NCBI RefSeq assembly: GCF_900107975.1 | Contig: NZ_FNVF01000006.1 | Span: 1-64,000, forward strand | Source of the DNA: Paenibacillus sp. UNC499MF | Lineage (GTDB): Bacteria > Bacillota > Bacilli > Paenibacillales > NBRC-103111 | Length of the DNA: 64,000 nucleotides | Direction: 5' to 3' | Part shown: one piece after another, positions 51,173 to 59,578 of the stretch | Layout of the letters: each line of letters opens with the position of its first letter | How positions within the stretch are numbered: position 1 is the stretch's first letter | Notes under the pieces: model-generated | What the model was told of the DNA's origin: nothing | What the model saw: the letters and a program-made list of their open reading frames with translations, nothing else | The model's database searches: none | Made by a program: the position numbers and the translations under genes

Positions 51173-52690
51173 ATGAGAATGAACCTGAAGGAAACAACCC
51201 CGCCCGCAGAGACCCGGAAACAACGCTTGGCAAAAGGAAAGCGATTCCTGCTTGCGGCTGCTGCCGCTCTTTTGATTGCGGTGCCTGCGCCCGCCGAAGC
51301 GGCGGGAAGCGGTCCTGATAAGCCGGATACCGCACGGATCGACGCTTACATGGAAGGAGTCATGAGCCGGCTGCACATTCCCGGAGCCGCGCTCGGCATC
51401 GTGAAGAAGGACAGTCCGCTCTATCTTCAGGGCTACGGCATAAGCGGTCCGGACGGCAGGAAAGCGACTCCGCAGACCGCTTTCGTGCTGGGATCGACAA
51501 CCAAAGCCATCACGGCGGCGGCCGTCATGCAGCTTGCGGAGCAGGGAAAGATCGATCTGGAGGCACCGGTGCGCCGCTATTTGCCGGATTTTAAAACGAC
51601 GGTTCCGGAGGAATCCGACCGGATACGGGTTAAAGATCTGCTTTACCAGACGAGCGGGTTTTCGAAATACGACGGCGTGGCCGCCCTGACGCAGGGGGAC
51701 TCCACGATCGGAGATCATATCGGCGGTTTACGTAAAATTTCCCTTGTCCGTGCTCCGGGAACGAGTTTCGAATATTCCAATTTGAACTATAACGTACTGG
51801 GCGGTCTGGTGGAGAGCGTGTCGGGAACATCTTACACAGCTTATGTGCAAAACAATCTTTTCGAACCGCTTGACATGAAAAGCAGTTTCGGTTCACCGGC
51901 GGAGGCGGGCGGGGCGGATCTGGCGACGGGGTATCAGCCGGTTTTCGGCTTCAAAACTCCGACCCGTCAGCTTGCCCATACCGGCACGGTGCCTTCCGGT
52001 TACCTGATTTCCTCCGCGGAAGATATGACCCGTTTCCTGAGCGCACAAATGAACGGGGGCCGTTATAACGAGAAGCAGGTCTGGAGCGAAAAAAGCGGCG
52101 CTATGATGCATAAGCCGGAAGCTTCCATGGGCGGCGGCGCTTCCTACGCTATGGGATGGACGGTCACAAACGGGGTTTTCTTTCATGACGGAGCGACCGA
52201 AAATACGTATTCGTTTATGGTTATTCACGGCGATACCGGCATTATTCTGCTTCTTAACACGATGGATTATCTCGTCCCGTACGATCAGATCGTCATGGGG
52301 ATATACGGGATTTTGCAGGGGGAAGATGCTTCCGTCGATGCCCTTCCGAATTATAACCGGACGTATGTACTGGCCGATCTGGCATTGATCGCGGTACTTG
52401 CGCTTGCCGTCCGCAGTTTTTACCGCTTGTTCAAACGGAAAAAACACGTGAAGCCTACGGCCGGCGGCATTGCGCTGAGTCTGGCGGCAATCATCTCGGT
52501 TCACCTGCTGCTTCCGGCCGGGATTCTGATGCTGCCGAAGCTGCTTCAAGCGCCATGGCCGGTTTTGATGGTTTTTCTGCCGGGAATTTCCCACGGGTTG
52601 TATTTGACGGCGATTTTGCTGGTTTGCACCGGCTTGCTTAAAATCACGGCTGTTGTACGAGCGCTTCGGACTAGAAAAACCGCGCACTAA
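51173..52690 (+). CDS. Serine beta-lactamase-like hydrolase with C-terminal membrane segments
   Basis: A 505-residue protein of the class C beta-lactamase/penicillin-binding-like family (COG1680). A signal peptide (residues 24-44, FLLAAAAALLIAVPAPAEAA) is followed by the catalytic domain with SxxK at S108-K111 (GSTTKAI), YxN as YSN in FEYSNLNYN, and HDGAT as the KTG-box equivalent. After residue 395 come three to four hydrophobic helices (VLADLALIAVLALAV onward). Family members act as peptidoglycan D-aminoacyl hydrolases or esterases; resistance is not implied. GAAGGAG precedes the ATG. It may be subject to attenuation by the hairpins upstream. Confidence 0.88.
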   Translation: MRMNLKETTPPAETRKQRLAKGKRFLLAAAAALLIAVPAPAEAAGSGPDKPDTARIDAYMEGVMSRLHIPGAALGIVKKDSPLYLQGYGISGPDGRKATPQTAFVLGSTTKAITAAAVMQLAEQGKIDLEAPVRRYLPDFKTTVPEESDRIRVKDLLYQTSGFSKYDGVAALTQGDSTIGDHIGGLRKISLVRAPGTSFEYSNLNYNVLGGLVESVSGTSYTAYVQNNLFEPLDMKSSFGSPAEAGGADLATGYQPVFGFKTPTRQLAHTGTVPSGYLISSAEDMTRFLSAQMNGGRYNEKQVWSEKSGAMMHKPEASMGGGASYAMGWTVTNGVFFHDGATENTYSFMVIHGDTGIILLLNTMDYLVPYDQIVMGIYGILQGEDASVDALPNYNRTYVLADLALIAVLALAVRSFYRLFKRKKHVKPTAGGIALSLAAIISVHLLLPAGILMLPKLLQAPWPVLMVFLPGISHGLYLTAILLVCTGLLKITAVVRALRTRKTAH

Positions 52691-52814
52691 CGGACATCGG
52701 TCCCGGATTTTCGCGGGACAGATCCGCTATTCTTCCTTCCGCCGGATCGGCGCTTCAACTCCGTATTTTTTGGGGTAAGCATGGGTAGCAATAAACAGCG
52801 GAAGGATGATGAGC

Positions 52815-53537
52815 ATGAATTCGGCACGTTTGCAGCGTATCCGGCGCGAGGAGAAGGCGTATCACGAGCAGTATTTCGAAGAGCACGATTTGTACGAGAA
52901 GGATAGCTGGCTGGAAGAGCCGGATGGCCGGGTTTTGGCGTATCTGGAGAAGCTTCAGGAGGGGAACCCTCTGCAAGTACTGGATCTCGGGTGCGGAGTC
53001 GGACGGAATTCCATTCCGCTGGCCCGGAAGCTCCAGCCGACAGGCGGAAAAGTCGTCTGTGTGGATTTGCTGGACAAAGCGGTGGAGGAGCTTGAAGCCA
53101 ACAGCGGCAAGTACGGTGTCCAAGGGCTCATTGAAACCGGGCAGGCGGATATCAGCGAATACAAGGTGCCGGAGAACACGTTCGATTATATCCTCGCGGC
53201 GTCAAGTCTTGAGCATGTCCGTTCCGAAGCCGCTCTGGAGAAGGTGCTGGCAGGACTTGCGGCAGGGACAAGGGACGGAGGCATCAATTTTCTCCTCATG
53301 AATACGAACATAAGAGAAGTGGATGCGGAAACGGGCGGAGAACGCGAAACGCTGATCGAGCTCATTTTAAGTAAAGAGCAGGCGCTGGAAAAATTCCGGC
53401 AGGCATACTCCGGCTGGGAGGAGCTTGAGGTGTCCCATAAGCCGCTGGACATCGAAATCAACCGCGGTGAAACGCCGGTCATTATGAAAACGGACTGTTT
53501 AAGCTATGCGGTCCGGAAACCGCAGGCAGGGCGTTAA
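52815..53537 (+). CDS. Class I SAM-dependent methyltransferase
   Basis: A methyltransferase of about 240 residues. Motif I is VLDLGCGVGRNSIPLARKL, followed by VVCVDLLDKAVEELE with the acidic ribose-binding residue and FDYILAASSLEHV as motif IV. The first 45 residues are strongly charged (RRAEKAYHEQYFEEHDLYEKD type). The substrate is unknown; a small-molecule methyltransferase is the usual guess. Three ATG codons are clustered at the start (52806, 52809, 52815); GGAAGG favours 52815. A terminator follows. Confidence 0.85.
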   Translation: MNSARLQRIRREEKAYHEQYFEEHDLYEKDSWLEEPDGRVLAYLEKLQEGNPLQVLDLGCGVGRNSIPLARKLQPTGGKVVCVDLLDKAVEELEANSGKYGVQGLIETGQADISEYKVPENTFDYILAASSLEHVRSEAALEKVLAGLAAGTRDGGINFLLMNTNIREVDAETGGERETLIELILSKEQALEKFRQAYSGWEELEVSHKPLDIEINRGETPVIMKTDCLSYAVRKPQAGR

Positions 53538-53600
53538 ACTGCTCCGGAAAGACGACAGTTTCGCCGACACGATAGAACCGGCGAAGAGACGATAAGGGAA

Positions 53601-53627
53601 GAGCCGCAGATTAGCTGCGGTTCTTTT
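53601..53627 (+). terminator. Intrinsic terminator after the methyltransferase
   Basis: AGCCGCAG/CTGCGGTT stem followed by a T-rich tract. Confidence 0.85.
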
Positions 53628-53649
53628 TGATTTTTATTTTAATTTTGAT

Positions 53650-53664
53650 TGAGAATAATTTTCA
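53650..53664. promoter_or_regulatory. Upstream Fur box
   Basis: TGAGAATAATTTTCA matches the Fur 7-1-7 consensus TGATAATNATTATCA at 12 of 14 specified positions. It lies just upstream of the -35 hexamer of the flavodoxin promoter. Confidence 0.65.
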
Positions 53665-53672
53665 ATTAGGGA

Positions 53673-53701
53673 TTGAAAACGGAGCGGGGACCCTCTATAC
53701 T
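53673..53701 (+). promoter_or_regulatory. Promoter of the flavodoxin operon
   Basis: TTGAAA at 53673-53678 and TATACT at 53696-53701 with a 17-base spacer; start point near 53708, with Fur boxes on both sides. Confidence 0.8.
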
Positions 53702-53712
53702 AATTATGAAAA

Positions 53713-53727
53713 TGATAATCATTATCA
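53713..53727. promoter_or_regulatory. Perfect Fur box
   Basis: TGATAATCATTATCA matches the 7-1-7 Fur consensus at every position; the surrounding 19-mer (53708-53726) matches GATAATGATAATCATTATC at 18 of 19. It covers about +5 to +19 of the transcript, so Fur with iron would block initiation. Confidence 0.95.
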
Positions 53728-53778
53728 ATCAAAAAGATCACTTTTAAACATTTACATAGATGGAGGGACGGGTGGAGG

Positions 53779-54228
53779 ATGAGCGCTTTTATAGTTGTGT
53801 ACGCAAGCTTGACCGGAAATACGGAAGAAATGGCGGATGCTGTGGTCGAAGGGATCAAACAGGCCGGAGGGACGGTAACGGTCAAGGATATACTGGATGC
53901 CCGTGCCGCGGAACTGGAAGGTTACGACGGGATCGTACTCGGGGCGTACACCTGGGGAGACGGAGAGCTGCCCGACGAGTTTCTGGATTTTTATGAAGAG
54001 ATGGATGAGCTGCGGCTGACGGGCAAAATCGGAGCGGTATTCGGCTCATGCGATTCTAGTTACGCCCAATACGGAGCGGCCGTCGATCTGCTGACGGAAA
54101 AGCTCCAATCCCTCGGCTGCACGATGCAGGAGGGGCTGAAAATCGAGCTCTGCCCGTCGGCTCCCGAACGCGAAGCGTGCAGAGAATTCGGACGGCAGGC
54201 CGTTATGCGCCTCCAGGGGGCGCTGTGA
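53779..54228 (+). CDS. Flavodoxin (iron-starvation type)
   Basis: A 149-residue flavodoxin. The FMN phosphate loop is VYASLTGNTEEMADAV (residues 7-22), the 60s loop is LGAYTWGDGELPDEFLDFY and the 90s loop is FGSCDSSYAQYGAAVDLL. Flavodoxins replace ferredoxin as electron carriers when iron is scarce, and the perfect Fur box in front of this gene fits. In B. subtilis the Fur-controlled ykuN-ykuO-ykuP operon has flavodoxins in this role; here the flavodoxin is followed by a coupled gene of unknown function. The ribosome site (GGTGGAGG) lies unusually close to the ATG. Confidence 0.95.
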   Translation: MSAFIVVYASLTGNTEEMADAVVEGIKQAGGTVTVKDILDARAAELEGYDGIVLGAYTWGDGELPDEFLDFYEEMDELRLTGKIGAVFGSCDSSYAQYGAAVDLLTEKLQSLGCTMQEGLKIELCPSAPEREACREFGRQAVMRLQGAL

Positions 54229-54896
54229 GCGGCGGGCCGGCGGCAGGCCGGATGGAGGACGGGCGGTTGGAGCAGTTTATCCGCTGTCCCGGCTGCTTTT
54301 TCTCCGGCGGAAACTGTCAAGAAAGCGAGCCTTGGCGCGAAAGCGCGAGAACGGCGTCCGACCGGATCATCCGCGAATTTTACGGCATCGACGCTTCCCG
54401 GCGGACGGCGGACATTATCCTGGAGAGGCTGGAACTGTACCTTATAGGTCCCGAAGAATCGGGTCTTGTCATGGAAGATTATTTGCGGATGAAAAAAAAT
54501 CTGGCGAAATATTTGATTCTCGCCCTCTTTCAGGAAGAGTACACGGACCCGCCATTGTTTCTCTTCGAGACGCTCTCGGTGCAGGTCGAAGAACTGGATC
54601 TTGAGCTCGTCATGCATCTGCATGTAGGCGAATGGGCAAACGGCTCCTACACGCTGAAGCGGTATTATCTTGACGAGGACTGGTGCGTCGTGAAGGCGTA
54701 TCTTCAACTGTCGCTTGTCTTCGCCTACAAGGCTTTCGGCAGGCTGCCGGGCCAGATCGAAGCGTACAACCTGCTCACCGGCGAAGCTTACCGGATTCGT
54801 CCCAAAGCGGACGATCTGCCGGCTTCGATGGATTTTCTGCGGCTGACGGATACGCTTATGCGCGAGCACAAGCGCAGCCGGATTATGCTCGCCTAG
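54225..54896 (+). CDS. Uncharacterised protein coupled to flavodoxin
   Basis: A 223-residue soluble protein. It begins at a GTG that shares GTGA with the flavodoxin stop codon, with AGGGGG inside that gene as ribosome site; ATG at 54252 is the alternative. Features are an N-terminal RLEQFIRCPGCFF segment with C-x2-C and one later cysteine (GGNCQES), a central FLFETLSVQVEELDLELVMHLHVGEW beta-rich stretch and a C-terminal helix. The RCPxC-type start and the alternating E/D strands recall PD-(D/E)XK nuclease-fold proteins, but I cannot confirm the catalytic residues. Position matches ykuO in the B. subtilis ykuNOP operon. The function is unknown; expression must be iron-repressed. Confidence 0.75.
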   Translation: MSGGPAAGRMEDGRLEQFIRCPGCFFSGGNCQESEPWRESARTASDRIIREFYGIDASRRTADIILERLELYLIGPEESGLVMEDYLRMKKNLAKYLILALFQEEYTDPPLFLFETLSVQVEELDLELVMHLHVGEWANGSYTLKRYYLDEDWCVVKAYLQLSLVFAYKAFGRLPGQIEAYNLLTGEAYRIRPKADDLPASMDFLRLTDTLMREHKRSRIMLA

Positions 54897-54980
54897 CGGA
54901 AGAGGGGCGGCTTACCGGGAGGAGGTTTGCCCTCAGGGCAGAGTCCCGCCAGTACGCAAGCCCCGTTGCCCGGCACCGCG

Positions 54981-55196
54981 GCGACCGTGAGCGGCAATCC
55001 CGCTGTGAGCGTAGACGTGCGGCGACCGTGGCGGCAAGCCTGCCCCGTGAGCGCGGACGCGCAGTGACCGTGGGCGGCAGGCCCGCCGTGAGCGTAGACG
55101 CACAGCGACCGTGGCGATAAGCCCGCCGTGAGCGCGGACGCGCAGCGATCGTAGGCGGCAAGCCCGCCGTCGCGTGGACGCGCAGCGGCCGTGCGC
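54981..55196. repeat. Intergenic tandem repeat, about 5.3 copies of 40-42 bp
   Basis: Units begin GCGACCGTG and contain GGCGGCAAGCCCGCCGTGAGCG and a GGACGCGCA end. Copies start at about 54981, 55022, 55064, 55105, 55145 and a partial one at 55185. The inner GGCGG/CCGCC words make each unit a small hairpin. It fills the gap between the convergent flavodoxin-operon and HAD-IIIA genes. Confidence 0.9.
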
Positions 55197-55233
55197 TGCC
55201 GCCATCGTGCCGCAGCGCGATCCCTGCCGCAGC

Positions 55234-55788
55234 TTATCCGCTGCGCCGGTCTTGGCCGCCGGCCGTCTCCACTTCGTGCCGCACAATGATCACCGCGGCT
55301 TCCAGCAGGGAGGAAGCCGCAAAATCCGCCCCGTCCGGCGCGCCGATCCGGATCGTCCGGGTTCCGGCTGCCCGGCCCGCCCCGATGTCGGTCTCGCTGT
55401 CGCCGATCATGTAGCTCCGCGCCAGATCGATGCCATGCTTGCGGGCCAGCTCGAGGAGCATGCCGGGCTTTGGCTTACGGCAGCGGCAGCCTGCGGCCGG
55501 ACGGTGCGGGCAGTAAGCGATATCGTCGATGACCGCGCCCTCTGCGGCCAGCAGCTTGTTCAGACGCCGGTGAACGGCCAGAAGCGTCTTCTCCGTCATA
55601 AATCCGAGTCCGACGCCGCCTTGATTCGTGACGACACATACGAGAAAGCCGGCCTCCTTCAAACCTTTGACGGCTTCCGGCACACCCGGCAGCAGATAGA
55701 GATCGGACGGCTTGTTGACGTGGCGCACCCTGCGGGTCATCACCTCGTTCAGGACCCCGTCGCGGTCCAGGAATACGGCTTTTTTCAT
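55234..55788 (-). CDS. HAD-IIIA phosphatase (GmhB-like)
   Basis: A 184-residue phosphatase of the histidinol-phosphate/D,D-heptose-1,7-bisphosphate 7-phosphatase class. Motif I is FLDRDGVLNE (residues 6-15), motif II is VVTNQGG, a zinc loop is CPHRPAAGCRCRKPKPG with three cysteines and one histidine, and motif IV is MIGDSETDIGAG. GmhB homologues in Gram-positives feed GDP-heptose for S-layer glycans, or act on other sugar bisphosphates; no other heptose genes are in the window. AGGAGG precedes the ATG. The last 30 residues overlap the edge of the tandem repeat region. Confidence 0.9.
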   Translation of the reverse strand: MKKAVFLDRDGVLNEVMTRRVRHVNKPSDLYLLPGVPEAVKGLKEAGFLVCVVTNQGGVGLGFMTEKTLLAVHRRLNKLLAAEGAVIDDIAYCPHRPAAGCRCRKPKPGMLLELARKHGIDLARSYMIGDSETDIGAGRAAGTRTIRIGAPDGADFAASSLLEAAVIIVRHEVETAGGQDRRSG

Positions 55789-56000
55789 GGTGGATTCCTC
55801 CTGAAGTAGAACACGGGATAGAAGTCATTTTTCGCGCAAAACACTGTACTTGTCCTAGTATAGGAATGTTACTGTGTCGGATTTTAACGGCTGCTCGCCC
55901 CAAAACATCGTGACGGCCCGTCGCCTGACATCGGATACCTGTGCTAAACTGTTTTAACCGCAAATTTTTTTTGCGAAAAACAGAAGGATGGGAGACACTC

Positions 56001-56546
56001 ATGATTATCGCCGAACGGCCCTTTAATGTGAACGGACTATCGTATACGATCCGGTCGGCAGCCGCAAGAGATGCGGAACAGTTGTCCGGGTTAAGAGTGC
56101 AAATCGACGGGGAAACCGAAAATCTGGACCGGGAGCCGGGTGAAGCGTTCATGGACGCGCCGGGCTTTGTAAAGCTGATTGAGGCGGATTCGGACAGCCC
56201 GGGAAACTTGTTTTTGGTCGCGGTTGTACAGGACCGGATCGTCGGGTATTCCAGATGCGAAGGAAATTCTTTAAAACGGTTCTCCCACAAAGTCGAATTC
56301 GGAGTCGGAGTGCTGAAAGACTTTTGGGGGCACAGCATCGGTAAAAATTTGCTGAAGACATCTATCGACTGGGCGGATTCCGTCGGAATGGTGAAAATGA
56401 CGCTGACGGTTCTCGAAACGAACGAAAAAGCCGTTCAGCTGTATGAGAAACTCGGTTTTGAAGTCGAAGGGGTTTTGAGAAAGGACAAGCTTCTTTCCGA
56501 CGGTATCTATTACGGTACGCTCGTGATGGGTAGATTGAACGAATAA
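56001..56546 (+). CDS. GNAT family N-acetyltransferase (RimL-like)
   Basis: A 181-residue acetyltransferase. The acetyl-CoA motif lies in FGVGVLKDFWGHSIGKNLLKTSIDWA, and MTLTVLETNEKAVQLYEKLGFEVEGVLRKDKLLSDG is the typical C-terminal half of ribosomal-protein or small-molecule acetyltransferases. The substrate is unknown. ATG at 56001 is preferred over a longer frame because GGATGGGAGA is correctly placed. A perfect terminator follows. Confidence 0.88.
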   Translation: MIIAERPFNVNGLSYTIRSAAARDAEQLSGLRVQIDGETENLDREPGEAFMDAPGFVKLIEADSDSPGNLFLVAVVQDRIVGYSRCEGNSLKRFSHKVEFGVGVLKDFWGHSIGKNLLKTSIDWADSVGMVKMTLTVLETNEKAVQLYEKLGFEVEGVLRKDKLLSDGIYYGTLVMGRLNE

Positions 56547-56560
56547 TGGTTGATGCGGCG

Positions 56561-56593
56561 CAGGATGGGGGCGATGACCCCATCCTGTTTTTT
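56561..56593 (+). terminator. Intrinsic terminator after the GNAT gene
   Basis: CAGGATGGGG/CCCCATCCTG perfect 10-base-pair stem with a seven-base loop and six T residues. Confidence 0.95.
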
Positions 56594-56678
56594 CCGTCCG
56601 GCTCATTGATTGATCCCCCGGGCTCGCGGTTAAGTACAACACATACGCTTCTTTAAGCGAAACGGAGGGGATTGACAC

Positions 56679-57605
56679 ATGCAAACGATCTGGAAGGGTG
56701 CCATCAGTTTCGGTCTTGTCAACGTGCCGGTTAAAATGTACACGGCTACACAGGACAACGACATTCCGATGAGAATGCTCCACAAAGAATATAATGTGCC
56801 TATCCATTACACCCGCACCTGTCCGAAATGCGAGAGCGAGGTCAACTGGAGCGAGATCGTCAAAGGCTACGAATATGAACCGGGCCATTTCGTTACCTTC
56901 GATAAGAAGGAGCTGGAAGGGCTCGCCTCGGAGAAATCCCGGGAAATCCGGATTCTCGATTTTGTCCATCTGGAAGAAATCGACCCGATTTATTTCCAGA
57001 AAACGTATTACCTGGCGCCCGACGAAGCGGGAACCCACGCTTATAATCTGCTTGTGTCGGCGCTGGAAGAAACGGAGAAAATCGGAATCGCCAACGTGAC
57101 GATCCGTTCCAAAAGCAGTCTGGCCGCAATCCGCGTCATCGACGGAGTACTTTCCATGGTGACGATGTGGTACGCCGAGGAAATCCGGCCCAAGGAGCAG
57201 ATTCCGAATTTGCCGGAAGAGACCGAAGCCGATGAGCGTGAGCTGGACATGGCGAAAATGCTGATCGAGCAGCTCACCGGAGAATTCAATCCCGATAAAT
57301 ATGAAGACGATTACCGCGAACGTCTGCTGGACGCGATCGAAGATAAAGTAGAGGGCAAGGAAGTCAAGCTGGCTCCGGAGGAGAAAAAGTCGAATGTCAT
57401 CGATCTGATGGATGCCCTTCAAGCGAGCCTCAAGCAGATGAAAGACAAACAGGGAGCGGCCGGAACCGAGAAGAAAAAAACTTCCGGGACAGCAGGACGT
57501 ACCGGCTCGGCAGGGCGAAAAAAAACGGAAACATCCACGAAACCGGCTGCCAAAGGCAAGCCGAAAAGCCGTTCCAAGTCGTCGGCGAAGAAGACGGGGA
57601 GCTGA
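56679..57605 (+). CDS. ku: DNA end-binding protein Ku
   Basis: A 308-residue Ku homodimer subunit that binds double-strand ends and recruits LigD. The Ku core starts IWKGAISFGLVNVPVKMYTAT (residues 4-24) and includes the CPKCESEVNWSEIVKGYEYEPG zinc-finger-like segment and YYLAPDEAGTHAYNLL. The C-terminal 55 residues are a Lys/Ser/Thr-rich tail, a feature that in other bacteria aids DNA binding and end-bridging. It is the first gene of the end-joining operon; the ligase gene follows after three bases. GGAGGGG precedes the ATG. Confidence 0.97.
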   Translation: MQTIWKGAISFGLVNVPVKMYTATQDNDIPMRMLHKEYNVPIHYTRTCPKCESEVNWSEIVKGYEYEPGHFVTFDKKELEGLASEKSREIRILDFVHLEEIDPIYFQKTYYLAPDEAGTHAYNLLVSALEETEKIGIANVTIRSKSSLAAIRVIDGVLSMVTMWYAEEIRPKEQIPNLPEETEADERELDMAKMLIEQLTGEFNPDKYEDDYRERLLDAIEDKVEGKEVKLAPEEKKSNVIDLMDALQASLKQMKDKQGAAGTEKKKTSGTAGRTGSAGRKKTETSTKPAAKGKPKSRSKSSAKKTGS

Positions 57606-57608
57606 TTT

Positions 57609-58514
57609 ATGCAGCCTTTTCTGCCGATGTCGCCCATCCTCACGAGTAAACTTCCTGAAGGCGATGAATGGATATACCAGCTCAAATGGGACGGATTCCG
57701 CATTCTCGCTTTTGTGGATAACGGAAAAGTAGAGCTGTTCTCTAAGAAAATGTTATCAAAGAACCGGAACTACCCCGACTTGATCGAAGCCCTGGAACAA
57801 TTGTCGGGGACCTTCGTGCTTGACGGAGAAGCCGTTATTCTGGATCCCGCTACCGGACGGCCCAGCTTCCAGAAAATGCAGCAGCGGGACAAACTGACCG
57901 ATCCGGCTTTAATCCGGCGTGCGGTCGCCCGCGAACCGGTACATTATATGCTTTTCGATGTGCTGCAAATCGGGGACGAAGATCTTCGCGGCATTCCTTT
58001 CAGGGAACGCTTCAGGCGGCTGGAGGAGCTTGCGTCCGGCTGGAAGCCGCCACTTTACCGGACCGATCAGTACGCGGACCCGGGGACGTTGTGGGAGTGG
58101 GTGACCGCTAACGAATGGGAAGGCGTCATTGCCAAGCGTGCAGGGAGTCCCTACCGCGAGGGCAAAGAGCACAAAGACTGGTTCAAGCGCAAAAGGGCCG
58201 TCCGGCACGAGGTGCAGGCCGTCGGCATTCTGCTCAAGGAAGGCCGGGTGGCCAGTCTCGTGATGAGCCGAGAAGGCCGTTATTTCGGACGCGTCTCGTC
58301 CGGGTTGAACGAGCGGGTAAAGCGCGAGCTCCGCGGCCTCAAGACCGGGCGGATTATCGAAGATTATTTCATGGGGACGCCCGAAGGATTGCGAAGCGCC
58401 GAAGTGATGTGGCTGGAACAGCCGCTGACGATCCTTGTTACGGGACGCGAGGTGACGGAAAGCGGCCTGCTGCGGCATCCTAAACTGCTGGCGCTGGAAG
58501 GGATAACGTTATGA
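57609..58514 (+). CDS. ligD: ATP-dependent DNA ligase, LigD ligase module
   Basis: A 301-residue ligase that seals ends held by Ku. The adenylated lysine is K26 in KWDGFRI; VLDGEAV and NEWEGVIAKRAGSPY are motifs III and IV, DWFKRKR is motif V, and an OB-fold with VGILLKEGRV follows. B. subtilis LigD (YkoU) carries ligase and polymerase in one chain; here the ligase stands as its own gene and the polymerase follows with an ATGA overlap. The phosphoesterase domain of Pseudomonas-type LigD is missing. It begins three bases after Ku. Confidence 0.95.
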   Translation: MQPFLPMSPILTSKLPEGDEWIYQLKWDGFRILAFVDNGKVELFSKKMLSKNRNYPDLIEALEQLSGTFVLDGEAVILDPATGRPSFQKMQQRDKLTDPALIRRAVAREPVHYMLFDVLQIGDEDLRGIPFRERFRRLEELASGWKPPLYRTDQYADPGTLWEWVTANEWEGVIAKRAGSPYREGKEHKDWFKRKRAVRHEVQAVGILLKEGRVASLVMSREGRYFGRVSSGLNERVKRELRGLKTGRIIEDYFMGTPEGLRSAEVMWLEQPLTILVTGREVTESGLLRHPKLLALEGITL

Positions 58515-59401
58515 GTCCAAGTTCAACCGAATCCGGAGTCGTTACGGTCGACGGAAACGAAATTACGGTATCGAACCCGCAGAAGCTCCTCTGGCCCGAA
58601 GCGGGCATCACGAAGGTGATTTACCTGCAGAAGCTTATCGCGCTTTCTCCGTACCTGCTTCCCTATTGCCGGGACCGGTACCTGACCACGATCCGTTATC
58701 CGGACGGGGTCGGAGGGAAGTTTTTTTACCAGAAAAACGCGCCCTCCAAGCTGCCGGAATTCGTGAAAACCGCGGCTCACGGAGGCGTTAATTATATTCA
58801 TCTGAACTCCTTGTCCACCCTGCTTTGGCTCGGCAATCTGGCTGCGCTGGAATTTCATCCCTCGTTCGAATACATCGGCGGAGAAAAACCCGCGGAATGG
58901 GTGCTGGATATCGATCCGAGCTTCGAAGACGAGCCGAGGCTCATGGAAGCGGTAGCGATCATCGGTGAAACGCTCGAAGGGATGGGCGTACGTTCGGTGC
59001 CGAAAACGTCGGGTGCGACGGGTGTCCAGATTTTCGTTCCGATCCGCGACGGGTATACGTTCGATCAGCTCCGGTCCGTCGGAGAATTTCTGGGGAACTA
59101 TCTGGCTGAGAAGCATCCCCGTCTGTTCACGGTCGAAAGGCTGATCAAAGAGCGGGGGAAGAAGATCTATATCGATTACGTCCAGCATGCTCCCGGCAAA
59201 AGCTTGTCGGCGCCCTACACGCCCCGAGGCAGGGAGGAAGCGACAGTGTCGACGCCTCTGACCTGGGACGAAGTCCGTCAGGGAGTAAGCCCGAAACTGT
59301 TTACCCTGCTCACGATCGAACAGCGGCTCGACAAAATGGGGGATCTGATCGCGGCGGAAGAAAAACAGTCGCTGGACCCCGTGCTAGATTTTATCCGGTG
59401 A
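58511..59401 (+). CDS. LigD polymerase module (archaeo-eukaryotic primase fold)
   Basis: A 296-residue primase-polymerase that fills gaps during end joining. The family start is NPQKLLWPEAGITK; ALDIDPS-type metal site appears as VLDIDPSFEDEP, followed by SGATGVQIFVPI and KIYIDYVQHAPGKSLSAPYTPRGREEATVSTPLTWDEV, which closes the active site. It overlaps the ligase stop with ATGA and so is translationally coupled. The three genes form the complete Ku/ligase/polymerase set. From memory, split LigD modules occur in Paenibacillus. Confidence 0.95.
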   Translation: MSPSSTESGVVTVDGNEITVSNPQKLLWPEAGITKVIYLQKLIALSPYLLPYCRDRYLTTIRYPDGVGGKFFYQKNAPSKLPEFVKTAAHGGVNYIHLNSLSTLLWLGNLAALEFHPSFEYIGGEKPAEWVLDIDPSFEDEPRLMEAVAIIGETLEGMGVRSVPKTSGATGVQIFVPIRDGYTFDQLRSVGEFLGNYLAEKHPRLFTVERLIKERGKKIYIDYVQHAPGKSLSAPYTPRGREEATVSTPLTWDEVRQGVSPKLFTLLTIEQRLDKMGDLIAAEEKQSLDPVLDFIR

Positions 59402-59520
59402 ACGACCGTGGAAAAGTTGTTTGGTCCCGATTTGTGCCGAGAGGAAAAGCTTCCGTAATTCGGCCCTATTGGTTTTCCAGACCTGGTTGCTCCAAGTTTC
59501 GTTTGTTAGGGCGGCCCGAT

Positions 59521-59546
59521 GTGTAACAACCGGGTTTTCAGGGTAA
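59521..59546 (+). promoter_or_regulatory. Alternative-sigma-type promoter of the DUF2188 gene
   Basis: GTGTAA at 59521-59526 and GGGTAA at 59541-59546 with a 14-base spacer, one mismatch in each hexamer from the sigma-B pattern GTTTAA-N12-15-GGGTAT. Sigma-F promoters look similar, so a forespore role is also possible. Confidence 0.5.
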
Positions 59547-59578
59547 GTAAAATCATAACCAAACAGGAGGGGATCCCG

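Noticed and set aside
51173-52690. Calling the serine hydrolase an antibiotic-resistance beta-lactamase
   Set aside because: The C-terminal membrane helices and COG1680-type motifs fit the broad esterase/peptidase-like group; nothing shows beta-lactam hydrolysis.
57609-59401. LigD ligase/polymerase split as a sequencing frameshift
   Set aside because: The two frames meet with a clean ATGA overlap, both ends look natural, and from memory split modules are found in Paenibacillus.
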